From Betaproteobacteria bacterium (GTDB taxonomy: Bacteria > Pseudomonadota > Gammaproteobacteria > Burkholderiales > Usitatibacteraceae), in contig JADJSD010000023.1 of assembly GCA_016711875.1 (NCBI GenBank), forward strand, positions 186,001-250,000: a stretch of 64,000 nucleotides of DNA. The letters run 5' to 3'. Numbering within the stretch: the stretch's first letter is position 1; every line of letters begins with the position of its first letter. The notes under the pieces are model-generated. The model saw only the letters and a list, made by a program, of their open reading frames with translations, did not search any database and had not been told where the DNA came from. The translations under genes were made by a program, and so were the position numbers. Below are positions 21,052 to 30,121 of this stretch, piece by piece.

Positions 21052-23621
21052 TGCAGGACGGCTTCGCCGTCGCCCCCGCCAACCTGCTCTGGGCCCGCGC
21101 GCTCGTCGAAGGCCTCGTGGCCGGCGGGATGCGCGAGGCGGTGCTGAGCCCCGGGTCGCGCTCCTCGCCGCTCGCGTTCGCGCTGAAGGCCGATTCGCGC
21201 GTGCGCCTGCACGTGCAGGTGGACGAGCGATCGGCGGCCTTCCTCGCTCTCGGCCTCGCCAAGGCCACGGGGCGCCCCGTTGCGGCGGTGTGCACTTCCG
21301 GCACGGCGGCCGCCAATTACCTGCCGGCCATGGCCGAGGCCTTCCTCGCGGGCGTGCCGCTCGTCGCCGTCACCGCGGACCGTCCGCCGGAACTTCGCGG
21401 CACGGGCGCCTCGCAGACCATCGACCAGGTGAATCTCTACGGCACGCATGCCCGCCTTTTCCGGGACCTTCCCTGTCCCGGTGATGCCGGTCTCGACTTC
21501 GCGACGGCCGCCGGGGAGGCGCGCGAAGCGTGCCGGGTGGCGCTCGAAGGGGGCGCAGGGCCGGTGCACCTCAACGTTCCGCTGCGCGAGCCCCTGCTGC
21601 CCGCTCCTGGCGACATGGATGCGCTCGACGCGCGGTGGAACGCGATCGCACCGTCGATCAGGGCAGCCGCTCCGGATTTGCCGATGCATTCCGTCCCGGC
21701 GCCGGCGACCGAGGTGCTCGAGGCGCTGGCCGATCGCCTCGCGAGCGCGCAGCGGCCGCTCATCGTCGCGGGTCCGGGGGCCGTGCGGGCTTCGCAGGCC
21801 GCGGGCGTTTTCCGCCTGGCCCGCGAGTCCGGCATTCCCGTCTTCGCGGACATCGCCTCGGGACTTCGGGCCGGCGAGATGCCCGAAGGCGTCGTGCGCT
21901 GCTCCCATGCGGATCTCTTCCTTCGCGACGAGGCCTTCGCGGCCCTCGCGCCCGACTTCGTCCTGCGCCTGGGCGGCATCCCGACGTCCAAGTCGATCGC
22001 GACCTGGCTTTCGCGCCACCGGCCGGAACTCGTCGCCGTCCAACCCGATGCCCGCCGGCGCGACCCGGACGGCATCGTGGGCCGCGTCGTGGTGGGATCG
22101 GTCGCGAACGTGTGCGAGACGCTCGCCGCCAAGGCGCGGGTGAATCCGGCTGCCGTCGAATGGTCCGGCCTGTTGCGGGAAGCGGACGCCGATGCCCGCG
22201 CGCTCTCGGAACGGGCGCCGGCCGAAGCAGCCGCGGTCGTCGCCGCGTGCGCCGCATTGCCCGCGGGCGGCGCGCTCTTCCTGTCCTCGAGCATGCCCAT
22301 CCGCTGGGCCGAGATGTACGTGACCTCGCTGGCCGACGGGTGCGAGGTGTTCGTGAACCGCGGCGCCAACGGCATCGACGGCATCGCCTCCACGGCGGCC
22401 GGCGTGGCGTTCGGCACCGACCGCCCCCTGCTGCTCGTCACGGGCGATCTCGCCTACCTGCACGACGCCGGTGGCTTTCGCGCGCTGCGCGAGGCGACGG
22501 CGGCGGTCGCGGTCCTGCTGCTCGACAACGACGGCGGCGGCATCTTCTCGCATCTGCCCGTCGCGAAGCACGAAGCGCACTTCGAGCCGCTCTTTGGCAC
22601 GCCGCAGGGGTGCGATCTCGAGGCCGTCTCGCGCGCCTGCGGCCTCGCGCACGCGCTCGCGCCTTCGCTCGGTGCCGTGGCGGCGCTCGCCGGCGAGAAC
22701 TTCGAACGGGGAGGGCGCCAGGTGATCCAGTGGCGAACCGACCGCTTGGAAACCGTTCGCGAGCAGACGATGCTCGTGCGACTTCCGGCCGTGCATGCCG
22801 ACCGCGTCGAGGTCGGGCATTTCGCCTGGCATGTCCGCCGCCGCGGCCTCGCGCCCCGCTTCCCGCTCGTACTGCTTCACGGCTTCACGGGCACCGGCGA
22901 ATTCTGGCTGCCGGTGGCGAACCGCCTGCCGCGCCGCCGCTGCATCATTCCCGACCTGCCGGGCCATGGCGGCACGGATGCGCCGGGCCCGGCCGGCGAG
23001 TGGCGCCTCGCGCGCGCCGCCGATGAGGTGGTTCACCTGCTGGACCGGCTGGGAGTCGAGCGATGCGCGCTCGCGGGCTATTCGCTGGGCGGGCGCCTCG
23101 CGCTGTCGCTCGCGCTGCGGCATCCGGATCGCGTCGCGGCCCTCGTGCTGATCGGCGCGACCCCGGGCATCGAGAGCGGAAGCGAGCGCGCGGCGCGGGC
23201 GAAGGCCGATGCCGCACTGGCCGATGCGATCGAGCGGGACGGCATCGCCGCGTTCAGCCGCGAGTGGGAAGCCAACCCGCTCTTCGCCACGCAGGCGGGA
23301 ATGGACGAAGCGCTGCGGGCCTCGATGCGCGCGCAGCGGCTGGCGCAGGATCCGGCGAAGCTCGCGGCGGCGCTGCGCGCGTTCGGCACCGGCGAGCAGC
23401 CTCCGGTCCACGACGATCTTGCACGGCTCGCGATGCCCGTCCTCGCGATGGCGGGCGAGCTCGACCCGAAGTTCTCCGCGATCGCGGCCGCGATGGCCGG
23501 GCGCATCCCCGGCGCCGCCGTCCGGATCGTTCCCGGCGCGGGCCACGCGGTACCCCTGGAGCGCGCCGCCGAGTGCGCGCAGGCCATCGAGACATTCCTC
23601 ACGAGGAGCATCGACCCATGA
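21051..23621 (+). CDS. menD: MenD-MenH fusion: SEPHCHC synthase / SHCHC synthase
   Basis: One uninterrupted 856-residue frame. Residues about 1-580 are MenD, a thiamine-diphosphate enzyme joining 2-oxoglutarate to isochorismate. Glu59 in VDERSAAF matches the catalytic Glu of E. coli MenD. GDLAYLHDAGGF (about 465) and DNDGGGIFSHLP (about 492) form the ThDP/Mg site. Residues about 590-856 are MenH, an alpha/beta hydrolase that eliminates pyruvate: LHGFTGTGEFW near 610, nucleophile Ser678 in GYSLGG, Asp805 in GELDPKF and His832 in GAGHAVPLE. No stop or start codon context separates them. Most bacteria encode these separately; plants fuse MenF-MenD-MenC-MenH. The stop overlaps the menB ATG (ATGA). 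Confidence 0.92.
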   Translation: MQDGFAVAPANLLWARALVEGLVAGGMREAVLSPGSRSSPLAFALKADSRVRLHVQVDERSAAFLALGLAKATGRPVAAVCTSGTAAANYLPAMAEAFLAGVPLVAVTADRPPELRGTGASQTIDQVNLYGTHARLFRDLPCPGDAGLDFATAAGEAREACRVALEGGAGPVHLNVPLREPLLPAPGDMDALDARWNAIAPSIRAAAPDLPMHSVPAPATEVLEALADRLASAQRPLIVAGPGAVRASQAAGVFRLARESGIPVFADIASGLRAGEMPEGVVRCSHADLFLRDEAFAALAPDFVLRLGGIPTSKSIATWLSRHRPELVAVQPDARRRDPDGIVGRVVVGSVANVCETLAAKARVNPAAVEWSGLLREADADARALSERAPAEAAAVVAACAALPAGGALFLSSSMPIRWAEMYVTSLADGCEVFVNRGANGIDGIASTAAGVAFGTDRPLLLVTGDLAYLHDAGGFRALREATAAVAVLLLDNDGGGIFSHLPVAKHEAHFEPLFGTPQGCDLEAVSRACGLAHALAPSLGAVAALAGENFERGGRQVIQWRTDRLETVREQTMLVRLPAVHADRVEVGHFAWHVRRRGLAPRFPLVLLHGFTGTGEFWLPVANRLPRRRCIIPDLPGHGGTDAPGPAGEWRLARAADEVVHLLDRLGVERCALAGYSLGGRLALSLALRHPDRVAALVLIGATPGIESGSERAARAKADAALADAIERDGIAAFSREWEANPLFATQAGMDEALRASMRAQRLAQDPAKLAAALRAFGTGEQPPVHDDLARLAMPVLAMAGELDPKFSAIAAAMAGRIPGAAVRIVPGAGHAVPLERAAECAQAIETFLTRSIDP

Positions 23622-24457
23622 CCCCCACCACCATCCGCCCGGCCGCCGACTGGCAGCGCATCGGCACGTTCGAGGACATCCACTACGACAAGGCCGAGGG
23701 CATCGCCAGGCTCACGATCAACCGGCCGGAGGTGAGGAACGCGTTCCGGCCCAAGACGCTGGCCGAGCTCACGACCGCCTTCAACGACGCGCGCGAGGAT
23801 CCGGCCATCGGCGTCATCGTGCTCACGGGCGCGGGCGACCTCGCCTTCTGCTCGGGCGGCGACCAGCGCGTGCGCGGCGACCAGGGCTACGTCGGCTTCG
23901 ACGGCGTGCCGCGCCTGAACGTCCTCGACCTGCAGAAGTCGATCCGCTCCTGCCCCAAGCCGGTCGTGGCGATGGTGGCGGGCTACGCGATCGGTGGCGG
24001 CCACGTGCTGCACGTCGTGTGCGACATCACCATCGCCGCGGACAACGCGCGCTTCGGCCAGACGGGCCCGCGCGTGGGCAGCTTCGACGGGGGCTTCGGC
24101 TCGTCCATCCTTGCCGACCTCGTGGGACCCAAGAAGGCGAAGGAGATCTGGTTCACGTGCCGCCAGTACGACGCGAAACAGGCTCTCGACATGGGCCTCG
24201 TGAACGAGGTCGTGCCGCTCGCGCAGCTCGAGGAGGCGACGGTGGCGATGTGCCGCGAGATGCTCCAGCACAGCCCGCTCGCGCTTCGCTGCCTGAAGAG
24301 CGCCTTCAATGCCGTCTACGACGGCGAGTCGGGCGTGCAGGAACTCGCCGGCAACGCGACGCTGCTCTACTACATGAGCGAGGAGGCCCAGGAAGGCCGC
24401 AACGCCTACGTGGAGAAGCGCAAGCCCGACTTCTCGAAATTCAAGCGCGTGCCCTGA
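23618..24457 (+). CDS. menB: 1,4-dihydroxy-2-naphthoyl-CoA synthase
   Basis: This encodes 279 residues, a crotonase-fold enzyme cyclising o-succinylbenzoyl-CoA. Motifs: LTINRPEVRNAFRPKTLAEL, FCSGGDQRVRGDQGYVG, the oxyanion/active region AGYAIGGGHVLHVVCDITIA, FGQTGPRVGSFDGGFGSS, and the C-terminal EEAQEGRNAYVEKRKPDFS typical of MenB rather than other crotonases. Overlaps the MenD-MenH stop by 4 bases. Confidence 0.95.
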   Translation: MTPTTIRPAADWQRIGTFEDIHYDKAEGIARLTINRPEVRNAFRPKTLAELTTAFNDAREDPAIGVIVLTGAGDLAFCSGGDQRVRGDQGYVGFDGVPRLNVLDLQKSIRSCPKPVVAMVAGYAIGGGHVLHVVCDITIAADNARFGQTGPRVGSFDGGFGSSILADLVGPKKAKEIWFTCRQYDAKQALDMGLVNEVVPLAQLEEATVAMCREMLQHSPLALRCLKSAFNAVYDGESGVQELAGNATLLYYMSEEAQEGRNAYVEKRKPDFSKFKRVP

Positions 24458-24467
24458 CGCCCCTTCC

Positions 24468-25436
24468 GTGCGCGGCGAGTTCGTTCCCTACGCGATCGCC
24501 TTCCGCGTGCCGGTGGCGACGGGGGCCGGGCCGTGGACGGTGCGTCGCGGGGCGTGGCTGCGGCTCGCCGATCGCGAGGGCCTTGAAGGGCTGGGCGAGG
24601 CCGCGCCGCTCGAACCGCTGGCGAATGACGAGGAGGCGGCGCTCGCCGTCGAATGCGAGCCGTGGCGCGCGGGCGCGCTCGATCTCGCGCGGCTCGATCT
24701 CGAAGGCCGGCGCGCCGGCCGTCCCCTCGCCGCGGCCTGGGGCGGCGCCGTGCGCCCGGGCGTCGCCTGCAACGCGCTCGTCACCGCGACGGGCGTCGAG
24801 GCCACGGTGACCCAGGCGTCGGCGCTCGCCGCGCAAGGCTACGGGACGATCAAGCTCAAGGTCGGCGTCGCCTCGCCCGACACCGACATCGCGCGTGTCG
24901 CGCAGGTGCGCCACGTCGTGGGGCCCGCGATGCGCCTTCGCATCGACGCCAATGGCGCCTGGGACGAGGCGACCGCGATCCGGGTGCTGCGCGCCATCGC
25001 GCCCCACGACATCGAGTACGCGGAGGATCCGGTGGAGGGCGATTGCCCGGCCCTGGGCAGGACCGGCGTTCCGATCGCCCTCGATGCGAGGACGCGGGAG
25101 GCGGGGTGGGCCGCGGTGAGGGCTAGGCGCGTGCACGCGCTGGTTCTCAAGCCCATGGCGCTGGGCGGGCCGACGCCCACGCGCGAGCTGGCCGTGGCGG
25201 CGATCGAGGCCGGGCTCATCGTCACGATCACTTCGTGCTTCGACACGCCGGTGGGCATCGCGGGCGCGCTGCACCTCGCGGCGAGTCTCCCCGGTCCGGA
25301 AGGCGCCCACGGCCTGGCGACGGCGGACCTGCTCGGCGAGACCCCGCTCGAGGGATTGCCGCGCGTTGCGGGCGGACGCCTCGCGTTGCCCGCCGGCCCG
25401 GGGCTCGGCGTGCGATTCCCGGCGCGCACGGCATGA
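24468..25436 (+). CDS. menC: o-Succinylbenzoate synthase
   Basis: This encodes 322 residues from GTG, 10 bases after menB. It is an enolase-superfamily dehydratase: catalytic Lys in YGTIKLKVGVA, metal ligands in LRIDANGAWDEATA, IEYAEDPVEGDCP and PIALDARTREAGW, second Lys in ALVLKPMALGG. The order lid-barrel is complete. The stop overlaps the menE ATG (ATGA at 25433-25436). Confidence 0.92.
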   Translation: MRGEFVPYAIAFRVPVATGAGPWTVRRGAWLRLADREGLEGLGEAAPLEPLANDEEAALAVECEPWRAGALDLARLDLEGRRAGRPLAAAWGGAVRPGVACNALVTATGVEATVTQASALAAQGYGTIKLKVGVASPDTDIARVAQVRHVVGPAMRLRIDANGAWDEATAIRVLRAIAPHDIEYAEDPVEGDCPALGRTGVPIALDARTREAGWAAVRARRVHALVLKPMALGGPTPTRELAVAAIEAGLIVTITSCFDTPVGIAGALHLAASLPGPEGAHGLATADLLGETPLEGLPRVAGGRLALPAGPGLGVRFPARTA

Positions 25437-26809
25437 ATCCCGACGCGCCCGCGCTCGCCGCCGCCGGCGAAAGCCTCGACTATCGCGAACTCGCGGCGCG
25501 CGTGGCGACGGCGACGGGACGGCTGCGCACGCTCGGCGTCGGCGCAGGCGATCGCGTCGGGCTGCGGGCCGCGAACTCGGTGGAGTGGATCGTCGCCTGC
25601 CTCGCCGTCGAGCGCGCGGGCGCCGTGCTCGTTCCCCTCAACACACGTCTCTCCGATCCCGAGATCGAGTGGCAGCTCGGGCTCTCGCGTCCGAAGATCG
25701 CGCTCGCGAGCGACGAGCTGGCGGCGCGCGCCCCCCGGGGCACGCGTTGGGTGTCGTTCGAGGAATGGCGACGCGTCCGGCCGGGCGAGACCGGCGCGGC
25801 GAGCGAGCCGGAGGGCGCGCCCCGCGATGCCGCCATCGTGTTCACCTCGGGCACCACGGGCCGGCCCAAGGGCGCGGTGATCACCCGCGCCAATCGCATC
25901 GCTTCCGCGCGGGCCGCCGCCGCCGTGCTGCCCCTGGCGCCGGGCGACCGCTGGCTCGCGTCGCTGCCTTTCTTCCACGTGGGCGGGCTCGGCATCCTCG
26001 CGCGTTGCTTCGGCGCAGGCGCTTGCATCGAGTTGCCCGATTCCTTCTCGGCCGATGATCTTTCGCGGGCGGTCGAGCAATCGCCGGTGACGCACCTCTC
26101 GGTGGTCGATGCGACCCTGCGGCGAATTATCGAGGGGCGGGGCGGGCGGGGCCTTCCGGATCGGGTGAAGGCGGCCGTGGTCGGCGGCGGTCCGGTGAGC
26201 GCCGCGCTCGTCGAGGCTTGCCCCCAGGCGATCGCGACCTACGGCCTCACCGAAAGCTGCGCCATGGTGACGCTCGTGCGGCCCGGCGCGGGTCGCGACG
26301 AACGGCTCACCGCGGGACGGGCGCTGCCGGGCATCGACCTGCGCGTGGCACCGGACGGCGTGATCGAGGTGAGAGGCCCCGTGGTGATGCGCGGCTACCT
26401 CGATGACGAGGACGCCACCGCGGCCGTCCTGCGGGACGGCTGGCTTCGCACCGGCGACCTGGGCGAGATCGACGCGCGCGGCAACCTGCGCGTGCTCGCG
26501 CGGCGCGACGACCTCATCGTCTCCGGCGGCGAGAACGTCTATCCCGCCGAGATCGAACAGGCGCTCCTCGCGCATCCCGCCGTGGCGGACGCGCTGGTGG
26601 TGGGCGTGCCGGATGAGCGCTGGGGCGAAGTGCCGCTCGCGCTGGTGGTGCTGCGCGGGCCGGCCGAGCCGGACTTGCGGGCCTTCCTCGAAACGCGGCT
26701 CGCACGCTACAAGCTGCCGCGCATCGTCTTCGAGCGCGAGCTCCCGCGGCTCGCGAACGGAAAACCCGATCGCGCGACCGTCAAGTCGAGGCTCGCCGGA
26801 GCGTCCTAG
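25433..26809 (+). CDS. menE: o-Succinylbenzoate-CoA ligase
   Basis: This encodes 458 residues of the adenylate-forming (ANL) superfamily. Phosphate-binding loop FTSGTTGRPKGAV, then LPFFHVGGLG, the YGLTES block, RTGDLGEIDARGNLRV, the hinge region RRDDLIVSGGENVYPAEIE and the C-terminal catalytic Lys in LANGKPDR. Assignment as MenE rather than a general acyl-CoA ligase rests on its place as the last gene of menF-DH-B-C-E and its short length. menA and an assigned menG are not adjacent. Confidence 0.92.
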   Translation: MNPDAPALAAAGESLDYRELAARVATATGRLRTLGVGAGDRVGLRAANSVEWIVACLAVERAGAVLVPLNTRLSDPEIEWQLGLSRPKIALASDELAARAPRGTRWVSFEEWRRVRPGETGAASEPEGAPRDAAIVFTSGTTGRPKGAVITRANRIASARAAAAVLPLAPGDRWLASLPFFHVGGLGILARCFGAGACIELPDSFSADDLSRAVEQSPVTHLSVVDATLRRIIEGRGGRGLPDRVKAAVVGGGPVSAALVEACPQAIATYGLTESCAMVTLVRPGAGRDERLTAGRALPGIDLRVAPDGVIEVRGPVVMRGYLDDEDATAAVLRDGWLRTGDLGEIDARGNLRVLARRDDLIVSGGENVYPAEIEQALLAHPAVADALVVGVPDERWGEVPLALVVLRGPAEPDLRAFLETRLARYKLPRIVFERELPRLANGKPDRATVKSRLAGAS

Positions 26810-26938
26810 GGTCCCCGCCGGGTCGTTGCCAAGTCGTGGCGCCTGTGCGCAATATGCGCTCACGGCAGGGCTGGCCCGCCGTCACGACAAGGATAACGAG
26901 TCGCCGGCCCTCGCGATCGGCGACCCTGGCACACACTG

Positions 26939-27712
26939 ATGGTCCTGCTCGAACGTTGCCCTTTCTGCGATCACGACAATCCCCCGGATGCCGTGTACTG
27001 CGGCCATTGCGGCGCGCAGGTGGACCTGGCGCCCTGCCCGAAATGCCACGCGGTGAACAAGAAGACCGCGTCCGCCTGTTACCAGTGCAACGCGCCGCTT
27101 GAGCGGCGGGAGGCCCCGGCGCCTGCGCCGGAACCGCCCCCGCCGTCGCGCTCGCGCCGGACCATCGAGAAGATCGCCGGCGCGTCGGCCATCGTGCTGA
27201 TCGTCACCATCGCCTGGTTCGCCTCGCGCGGCACGTCGACCTTGTCGGCGCCCGCCGCAGATGGCGCCGCTTCCGGATCGGGAGCCATCGTCGCGAGCCC
27301 GCCGGCCGCGACACCCGCCCCGGCGGCCCCCGTGTCGCCGACTTCCCCGGCTTCCGCCGCGGCGCCGCCCGCGAGCGGCCCGGTGGCGGCGGAGAGCGTC
27401 GCCAAGCCGGCATCGCCCGGCCCGAATTCCAGGGCCTCGTCGCGAGCGGCCCGGCAGGCCGCCTCCGCCCCGGCAGCCGATCCGAAGGAACCGGCCGAAC
27501 GCGAAAGGGCGAGCGCCGCCGTGCCCTGCACCGAGGCGAAGGCCGTTCTCGGCCTGTGCACGCTCAAGGACGATGCGCAAGCGGCGCCACGCGCGCCGGC
27601 TGCGCAGGCCGCAAAGCCGGCCACACGGGATCCGCCTCGATCCGAGGCATGCACGGAGGCGGCCGCAGCCCTCGGGCTGTGCGCGCCGGCAACCAGGCCA
27701 GGGAGGCCCTAG
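26939..27712 (+). CDS. Double zinc-ribbon membrane protein with C-x9-C motifs
   Basis: This encodes 257 residues. Two zinc ribbons open the protein (CPFCDHDN...CGHCG, then CPKCHAVN...CYQCN). A single membrane helix follows (IAGASAIVLIVTIAWFASRG, about residues 83-102) and then a long Ala/Pro-rich region. The ribbons should face the cytosol. The C-terminal part carries two copies of a C-x9-C element: Cys197-Cys207 (CTEAKAVLGLC) and Cys238-Cys248 (CTEAAAALGLC). A related element ends the next protein. The stop lies directly before the next gene's ATG, so the two are co-transcribed. Function unknown. Confidence 0.75.
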   Translation: MVLLERCPFCDHDNPPDAVYCGHCGAQVDLAPCPKCHAVNKKTASACYQCNAPLERREAPAPAPEPPPPSRSRRTIEKIAGASAIVLIVTIAWFASRGTSTLSAPAADGAASGSGAIVASPPAATPAPAAPVSPTSPASAAAPPASGPVAAESVAKPASPGPNSRASSRAARQAASAPAADPKEPAERERASAAVPCTEAKAVLGLCTLKDDAQAAPRAPAAQAAKPATRDPPRSEACTEAAAALGLCAPATRPGRP

Positions 27713-28774
27713 ATGAAGATCACGACCATCGGCAGGTCCGCGGCCGCTTTCGCGGCCGCACTCGCGGTTCACGCGGGCGTGGCGTTCGCGGCGGCGGAGT
27801 TCAAGATCGTCACCGCCAACGAGAAGGGCACCTACTTCGCGATCGGCGCGGACCTCGCGAAGTACGTCGCCCCCGACGCGGACATCGCCCTCGAGGTGCT
27901 GCCCTCGGCGGGCTCGGCGGCCAACATCAAGCACCTGCGCTACGACGCGGGCGTGAAGTTCGCGGTGGTGCAGGCGGACGTGTTCCAGGCCTTCGTCGAC
28001 CGCGCGCAGGCGAACAACACCGAGGCGGCGAACATCATCCGGCCGCTGCGCGTGATCCTGCCGCTCTACAACACCGAGATCCACTTCATCGTGCGCGCGG
28101 ACTCGCCCATCAACTACCTGCACGAGATCAAGGACGCGAAGATCAACGGCGGCATCGTCGGCAGCGGCGCGGCGCTCATCACGCACACGCTCTACCGCCA
28201 GATGTTCGGCGGCCCGATGCCCGAGGCGCAGTCGAGCTGGCTCTCGAACGAGGAGGCCCTGCTCAAGCTGATCGGCGACAAGTCCGTCGACGTGGTCACC
28301 GTGGCCGCGGGACAGCCGGCGCCCCTCATCTCGAACATGAAGCCCGAGGCCCAGAAGTACATCAAGCTGCTCAAGTTCGACCCGAACCACCCGGCGAGCA
28401 AGCAGCCCCTCACGGTCTACGCGGCGGCCAACATCCAGGCGAAGAGCTATCCGCACCTGCTCAAGGAGGATTTCACGACGGTCGCGGTGGGCGCGTACCT
28501 CGTCACGTACGATTTCAACCTGGGCGGCACGGTGTCGTACCTGTCGAAGTTCGCGAAGTCGCTCTGCAACAACTTCTCCACCCTGCAGGAGAAGGGACAC
28601 CCGAAGTGGAAGGAAGTCGACCTCAGCCTGCCGAAGCTGCAGCCGGGCTGGGCGTACTACGGCCCGACTTCGCGGGAGATCCGCGCCTGCGCGGCGAAGG
28701 CGAAGGCGATCGCGCCGCGGCCGTCGACGAAGCCGTGCTCGGCCGAGGAGAAGATCCTGGGGTTCTGCGGCTAA
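27713..28774 (+). CDS. TAXI-family TRAP-transporter-like solute-binding protein
   Basis: This encodes 353 residues; a GGGAGG site lies within the end of the preceding gene. The signal peptide is about residues 1-27 (MKITTIGRSAAAFAAALAVH...). The mature part has the TAXI pattern: IVTANEKGTYFAIGADLAKYV, EVLPSAGSAANIKHLR, FAVVQADVFQAFV, and PLYNTEIHFIVRADSP. No TRAP membrane subunits are nearby, so it may not serve a classical transporter. The C-terminus ends in Cys342-x9-Cys352 (CSAEEKILGFC), the element found twice in the upstream protein. The stop codon overlaps the convergent HNH stop. Confidence 0.85.
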   Translation: MKITTIGRSAAAFAAALAVHAGVAFAAAEFKIVTANEKGTYFAIGADLAKYVAPDADIALEVLPSAGSAANIKHLRYDAGVKFAVVQADVFQAFVDRAQANNTEAANIIRPLRVILPLYNTEIHFIVRADSPINYLHEIKDAKINGGIVGSGAALITHTLYRQMFGGPMPEAQSSWLSNEEALLKLIGDKSVDVVTVAAGQPAPLISNMKPEAQKYIKLLKFDPNHPASKQPLTVYAAANIQAKSYPHLLKEDFTTVAVGAYLVTYDFNLGGTVSYLSKFAKSLCNNFSTLQEKGHPKWKEVDLSLPKLQPGWAYYGPTSREIRACAAKAKAIAPRPSTKPCSAEEKILGFCG

Positions 28775-29349
28775 CCGATGTGCAGCCGCGAATTCGCGGA
28801 CACGTGCTGCTTCAGGAATTCCATCTGGTCGGCCAGGATGCGGCGGTTGGCCAGGATGAGGAACTCGGCGCGATTGGGCACGTAGGGCGCGTAGAGCAGC
28901 TGCATGCGCGCCTCCTCCGGCGTGCGGTTGCCCTTCTTCTGGTTGCAGGCGCGGCACGCGGTCACGACGTTCATCCAGGTGTCGCGGCCGCCGCGCGAGA
29001 GCGGCTGGATGTGGTCGCAGGTGAGGCGAAGCGGCGGGAAATCGCCGCCGCAGAAGGCGCACATGGCGCGATCGCGGTGGAAGAGCTCGCGGTTGTTGAG
29101 GGGCGGGACCTGGCGGAAGCCCTTGATCGCGAGCGCCTTGCCCTTGATGGCGATGATCGAGTTGGCGGTGATGCTCGAGCGCGCTCCGGTGAGATGCGAG
29201 CGCCCGCCCCACACCGTGAAGGCTTCGCGGCCGGTCTCCCAGGCGATGCGGTCCCTGGCGTAGTACCACACGGCCTGCTGCCACGACACCCAGCGATGCG
29301 GGATGCCGTGCTGGTCCAGCGTGAGGATGAGCGGATGCGTACGGTTCAT
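28771..29349 (-). CDS. HNH endonuclease
   Basis: This encodes 192 residues, started at MNRTHPLILTLDQHG (29349); the longer frame upstream runs through the ppa promoter. The HNH core is complete: CAFCGGDF zinc pair, CDHIQPLSRGGRDTWMNVV with the His of the first strand, and CRACNQKKGNRTPEEA with the second zinc pair and final helix. The N-terminal region RWVSWQQAVWYYARDRIAWE is typical of chromosomal stand-alone HNH proteins common in proteobacteria. Its role is not known; no methylase or phage genes are adjacent. Confidence 0.88.
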   Translation of the reverse strand: MNRTHPLILTLDQHGIPHRWVSWQQAVWYYARDRIAWETGREAFTVWGGRSHLTGARSSITANSIIAIKGKALAIKGFRQVPPLNNRELFHRDRAMCAFCGGDFPPLRLTCDHIQPLSRGGRDTWMNVVTACRACNQKKGNRTPEEARMQLLYAPYVPNRAEFLILANRRILADQMEFLKQHVSANSRLHIG

Positions 29350-29374
29350 CTCTCCATTCCGCGAAAAGGCTCTT

Positions 29375-29404
29375 TTGCCTGACAAAACGGGAACTTGCGA
29401 TAAT
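29375..29404 (+). promoter_or_regulatory. Sigma-70-type promoter of ppa
   Basis: TTGCCT (29375-29380), an 18-base spacer, then GATAAT (29399-29404). This is one of the best -35/-10 pairs in the window. It would give a leader of about 70 bases before the ppa ATG at 29484. Confidence 0.5.
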
Positions 29405-29483
29405 GACGTCCGGTGCCAGCCAAAATCTACCATATCGCGGGCGCCCCACGCCGTCGCCCCCGTCTCCCACCCGAAAGATCGCC

Positions 29484-30068
29484 ATGAGCCTCAATCGCGT
29501 CACCGCCGGCAAGGATGTCCCCAACGACTTCAACGTGATCATCGAGATCCCGGCCCACGCCGATCCCATCAAGTTCGAGGTGGACAAGGAGACGGGCGCG
29601 CTGTTCGTGGACCGCTTCGTGCAGACCTCGATGCACTACCCGTGCAACTACGGCTACATCCCGCAGACGCTCTCGGACGACGGCGACCCGGCCGACGTGC
29701 TGGTCCTCAGCCCCTTCGCGCTCATTCCCGGCGTGGTGGTGCGCTGCCGCCCGATCGGCATGCTCAAGATGACGGACGAGGCGGGCGGCGACACCAAGCT
29801 CCTCGCCGTGCCCATCGACAAGCTCACGCCGCTCTATCGCAACATCGAGACCCCGCGCGACCTGCCCGAGGTCATGATCTCGCAGATCACGCACTTCTTC
29901 GGCCACTACAAGGACCTCGAACCGGGCAAGTGGGTGCGCATCGAGGGCTGGGTGGGGCCCGAGGAGGCGAAGGCCGAGATCCTGCTGAGCGTGAAGCGCT
30001 ACGAATCGAAGCAGGCGGGCGAGAAGAAGGCCGCCGCCCGCGTGGCGCCGAAGAAGAAGGCGCGCTGA
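29484..30068 (+). CDS. ppa: Inorganic pyrophosphatase (family I)
   Basis: This encodes 194 residues. It hydrolyses PPi to phosphate, driving biosynthesis. Motifs: NVIIEIPAHADPIKFEVDKE, MHYPCNYGYIPQTLSDDGDPADVLV (metal-binding Asp cluster), and the third Asp in the following conserved block. The C-terminus has a Lys/Ala-rich tail (KKAAARVAPKKKAR) beyond the usual end. Start at MSLNRVTAG, which agrees with homologues. Confidence 0.96.
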   Translation: MSLNRVTAGKDVPNDFNVIIEIPAHADPIKFEVDKETGALFVDRFVQTSMHYPCNYGYIPQTLSDDGDPADVLVLSPFALIPGVVVRCRPIGMLKMTDEAGGDTKLLAVPIDKLTPLYRNIETPRDLPEVMISQITHFFGHYKDLEPGKWVRIEGWVGPEEAKAEILLSVKRYESKQAGEKKAAARVAPKKKAR

Positions 30069-30121
30069 AAGGACGCGGGCTCCGGCGCGACCCACCGGCA
30101 TTCCTTCCCGAAGGAGTGCCG

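Noticed and set aside
20004..23546. 1180-residue open frame on the minus strand opposite menF-menD
   Set aside because: Antisense shadow of confirmed menaquinone genes; no recognisable protein pattern.
28771..29349. HNH protein as part of a restriction-modification or defence island
   Set aside because: No methylase, helicase or toxin gene is adjacent; the neighbours are housekeeping (ppa) and a TAXI protein.
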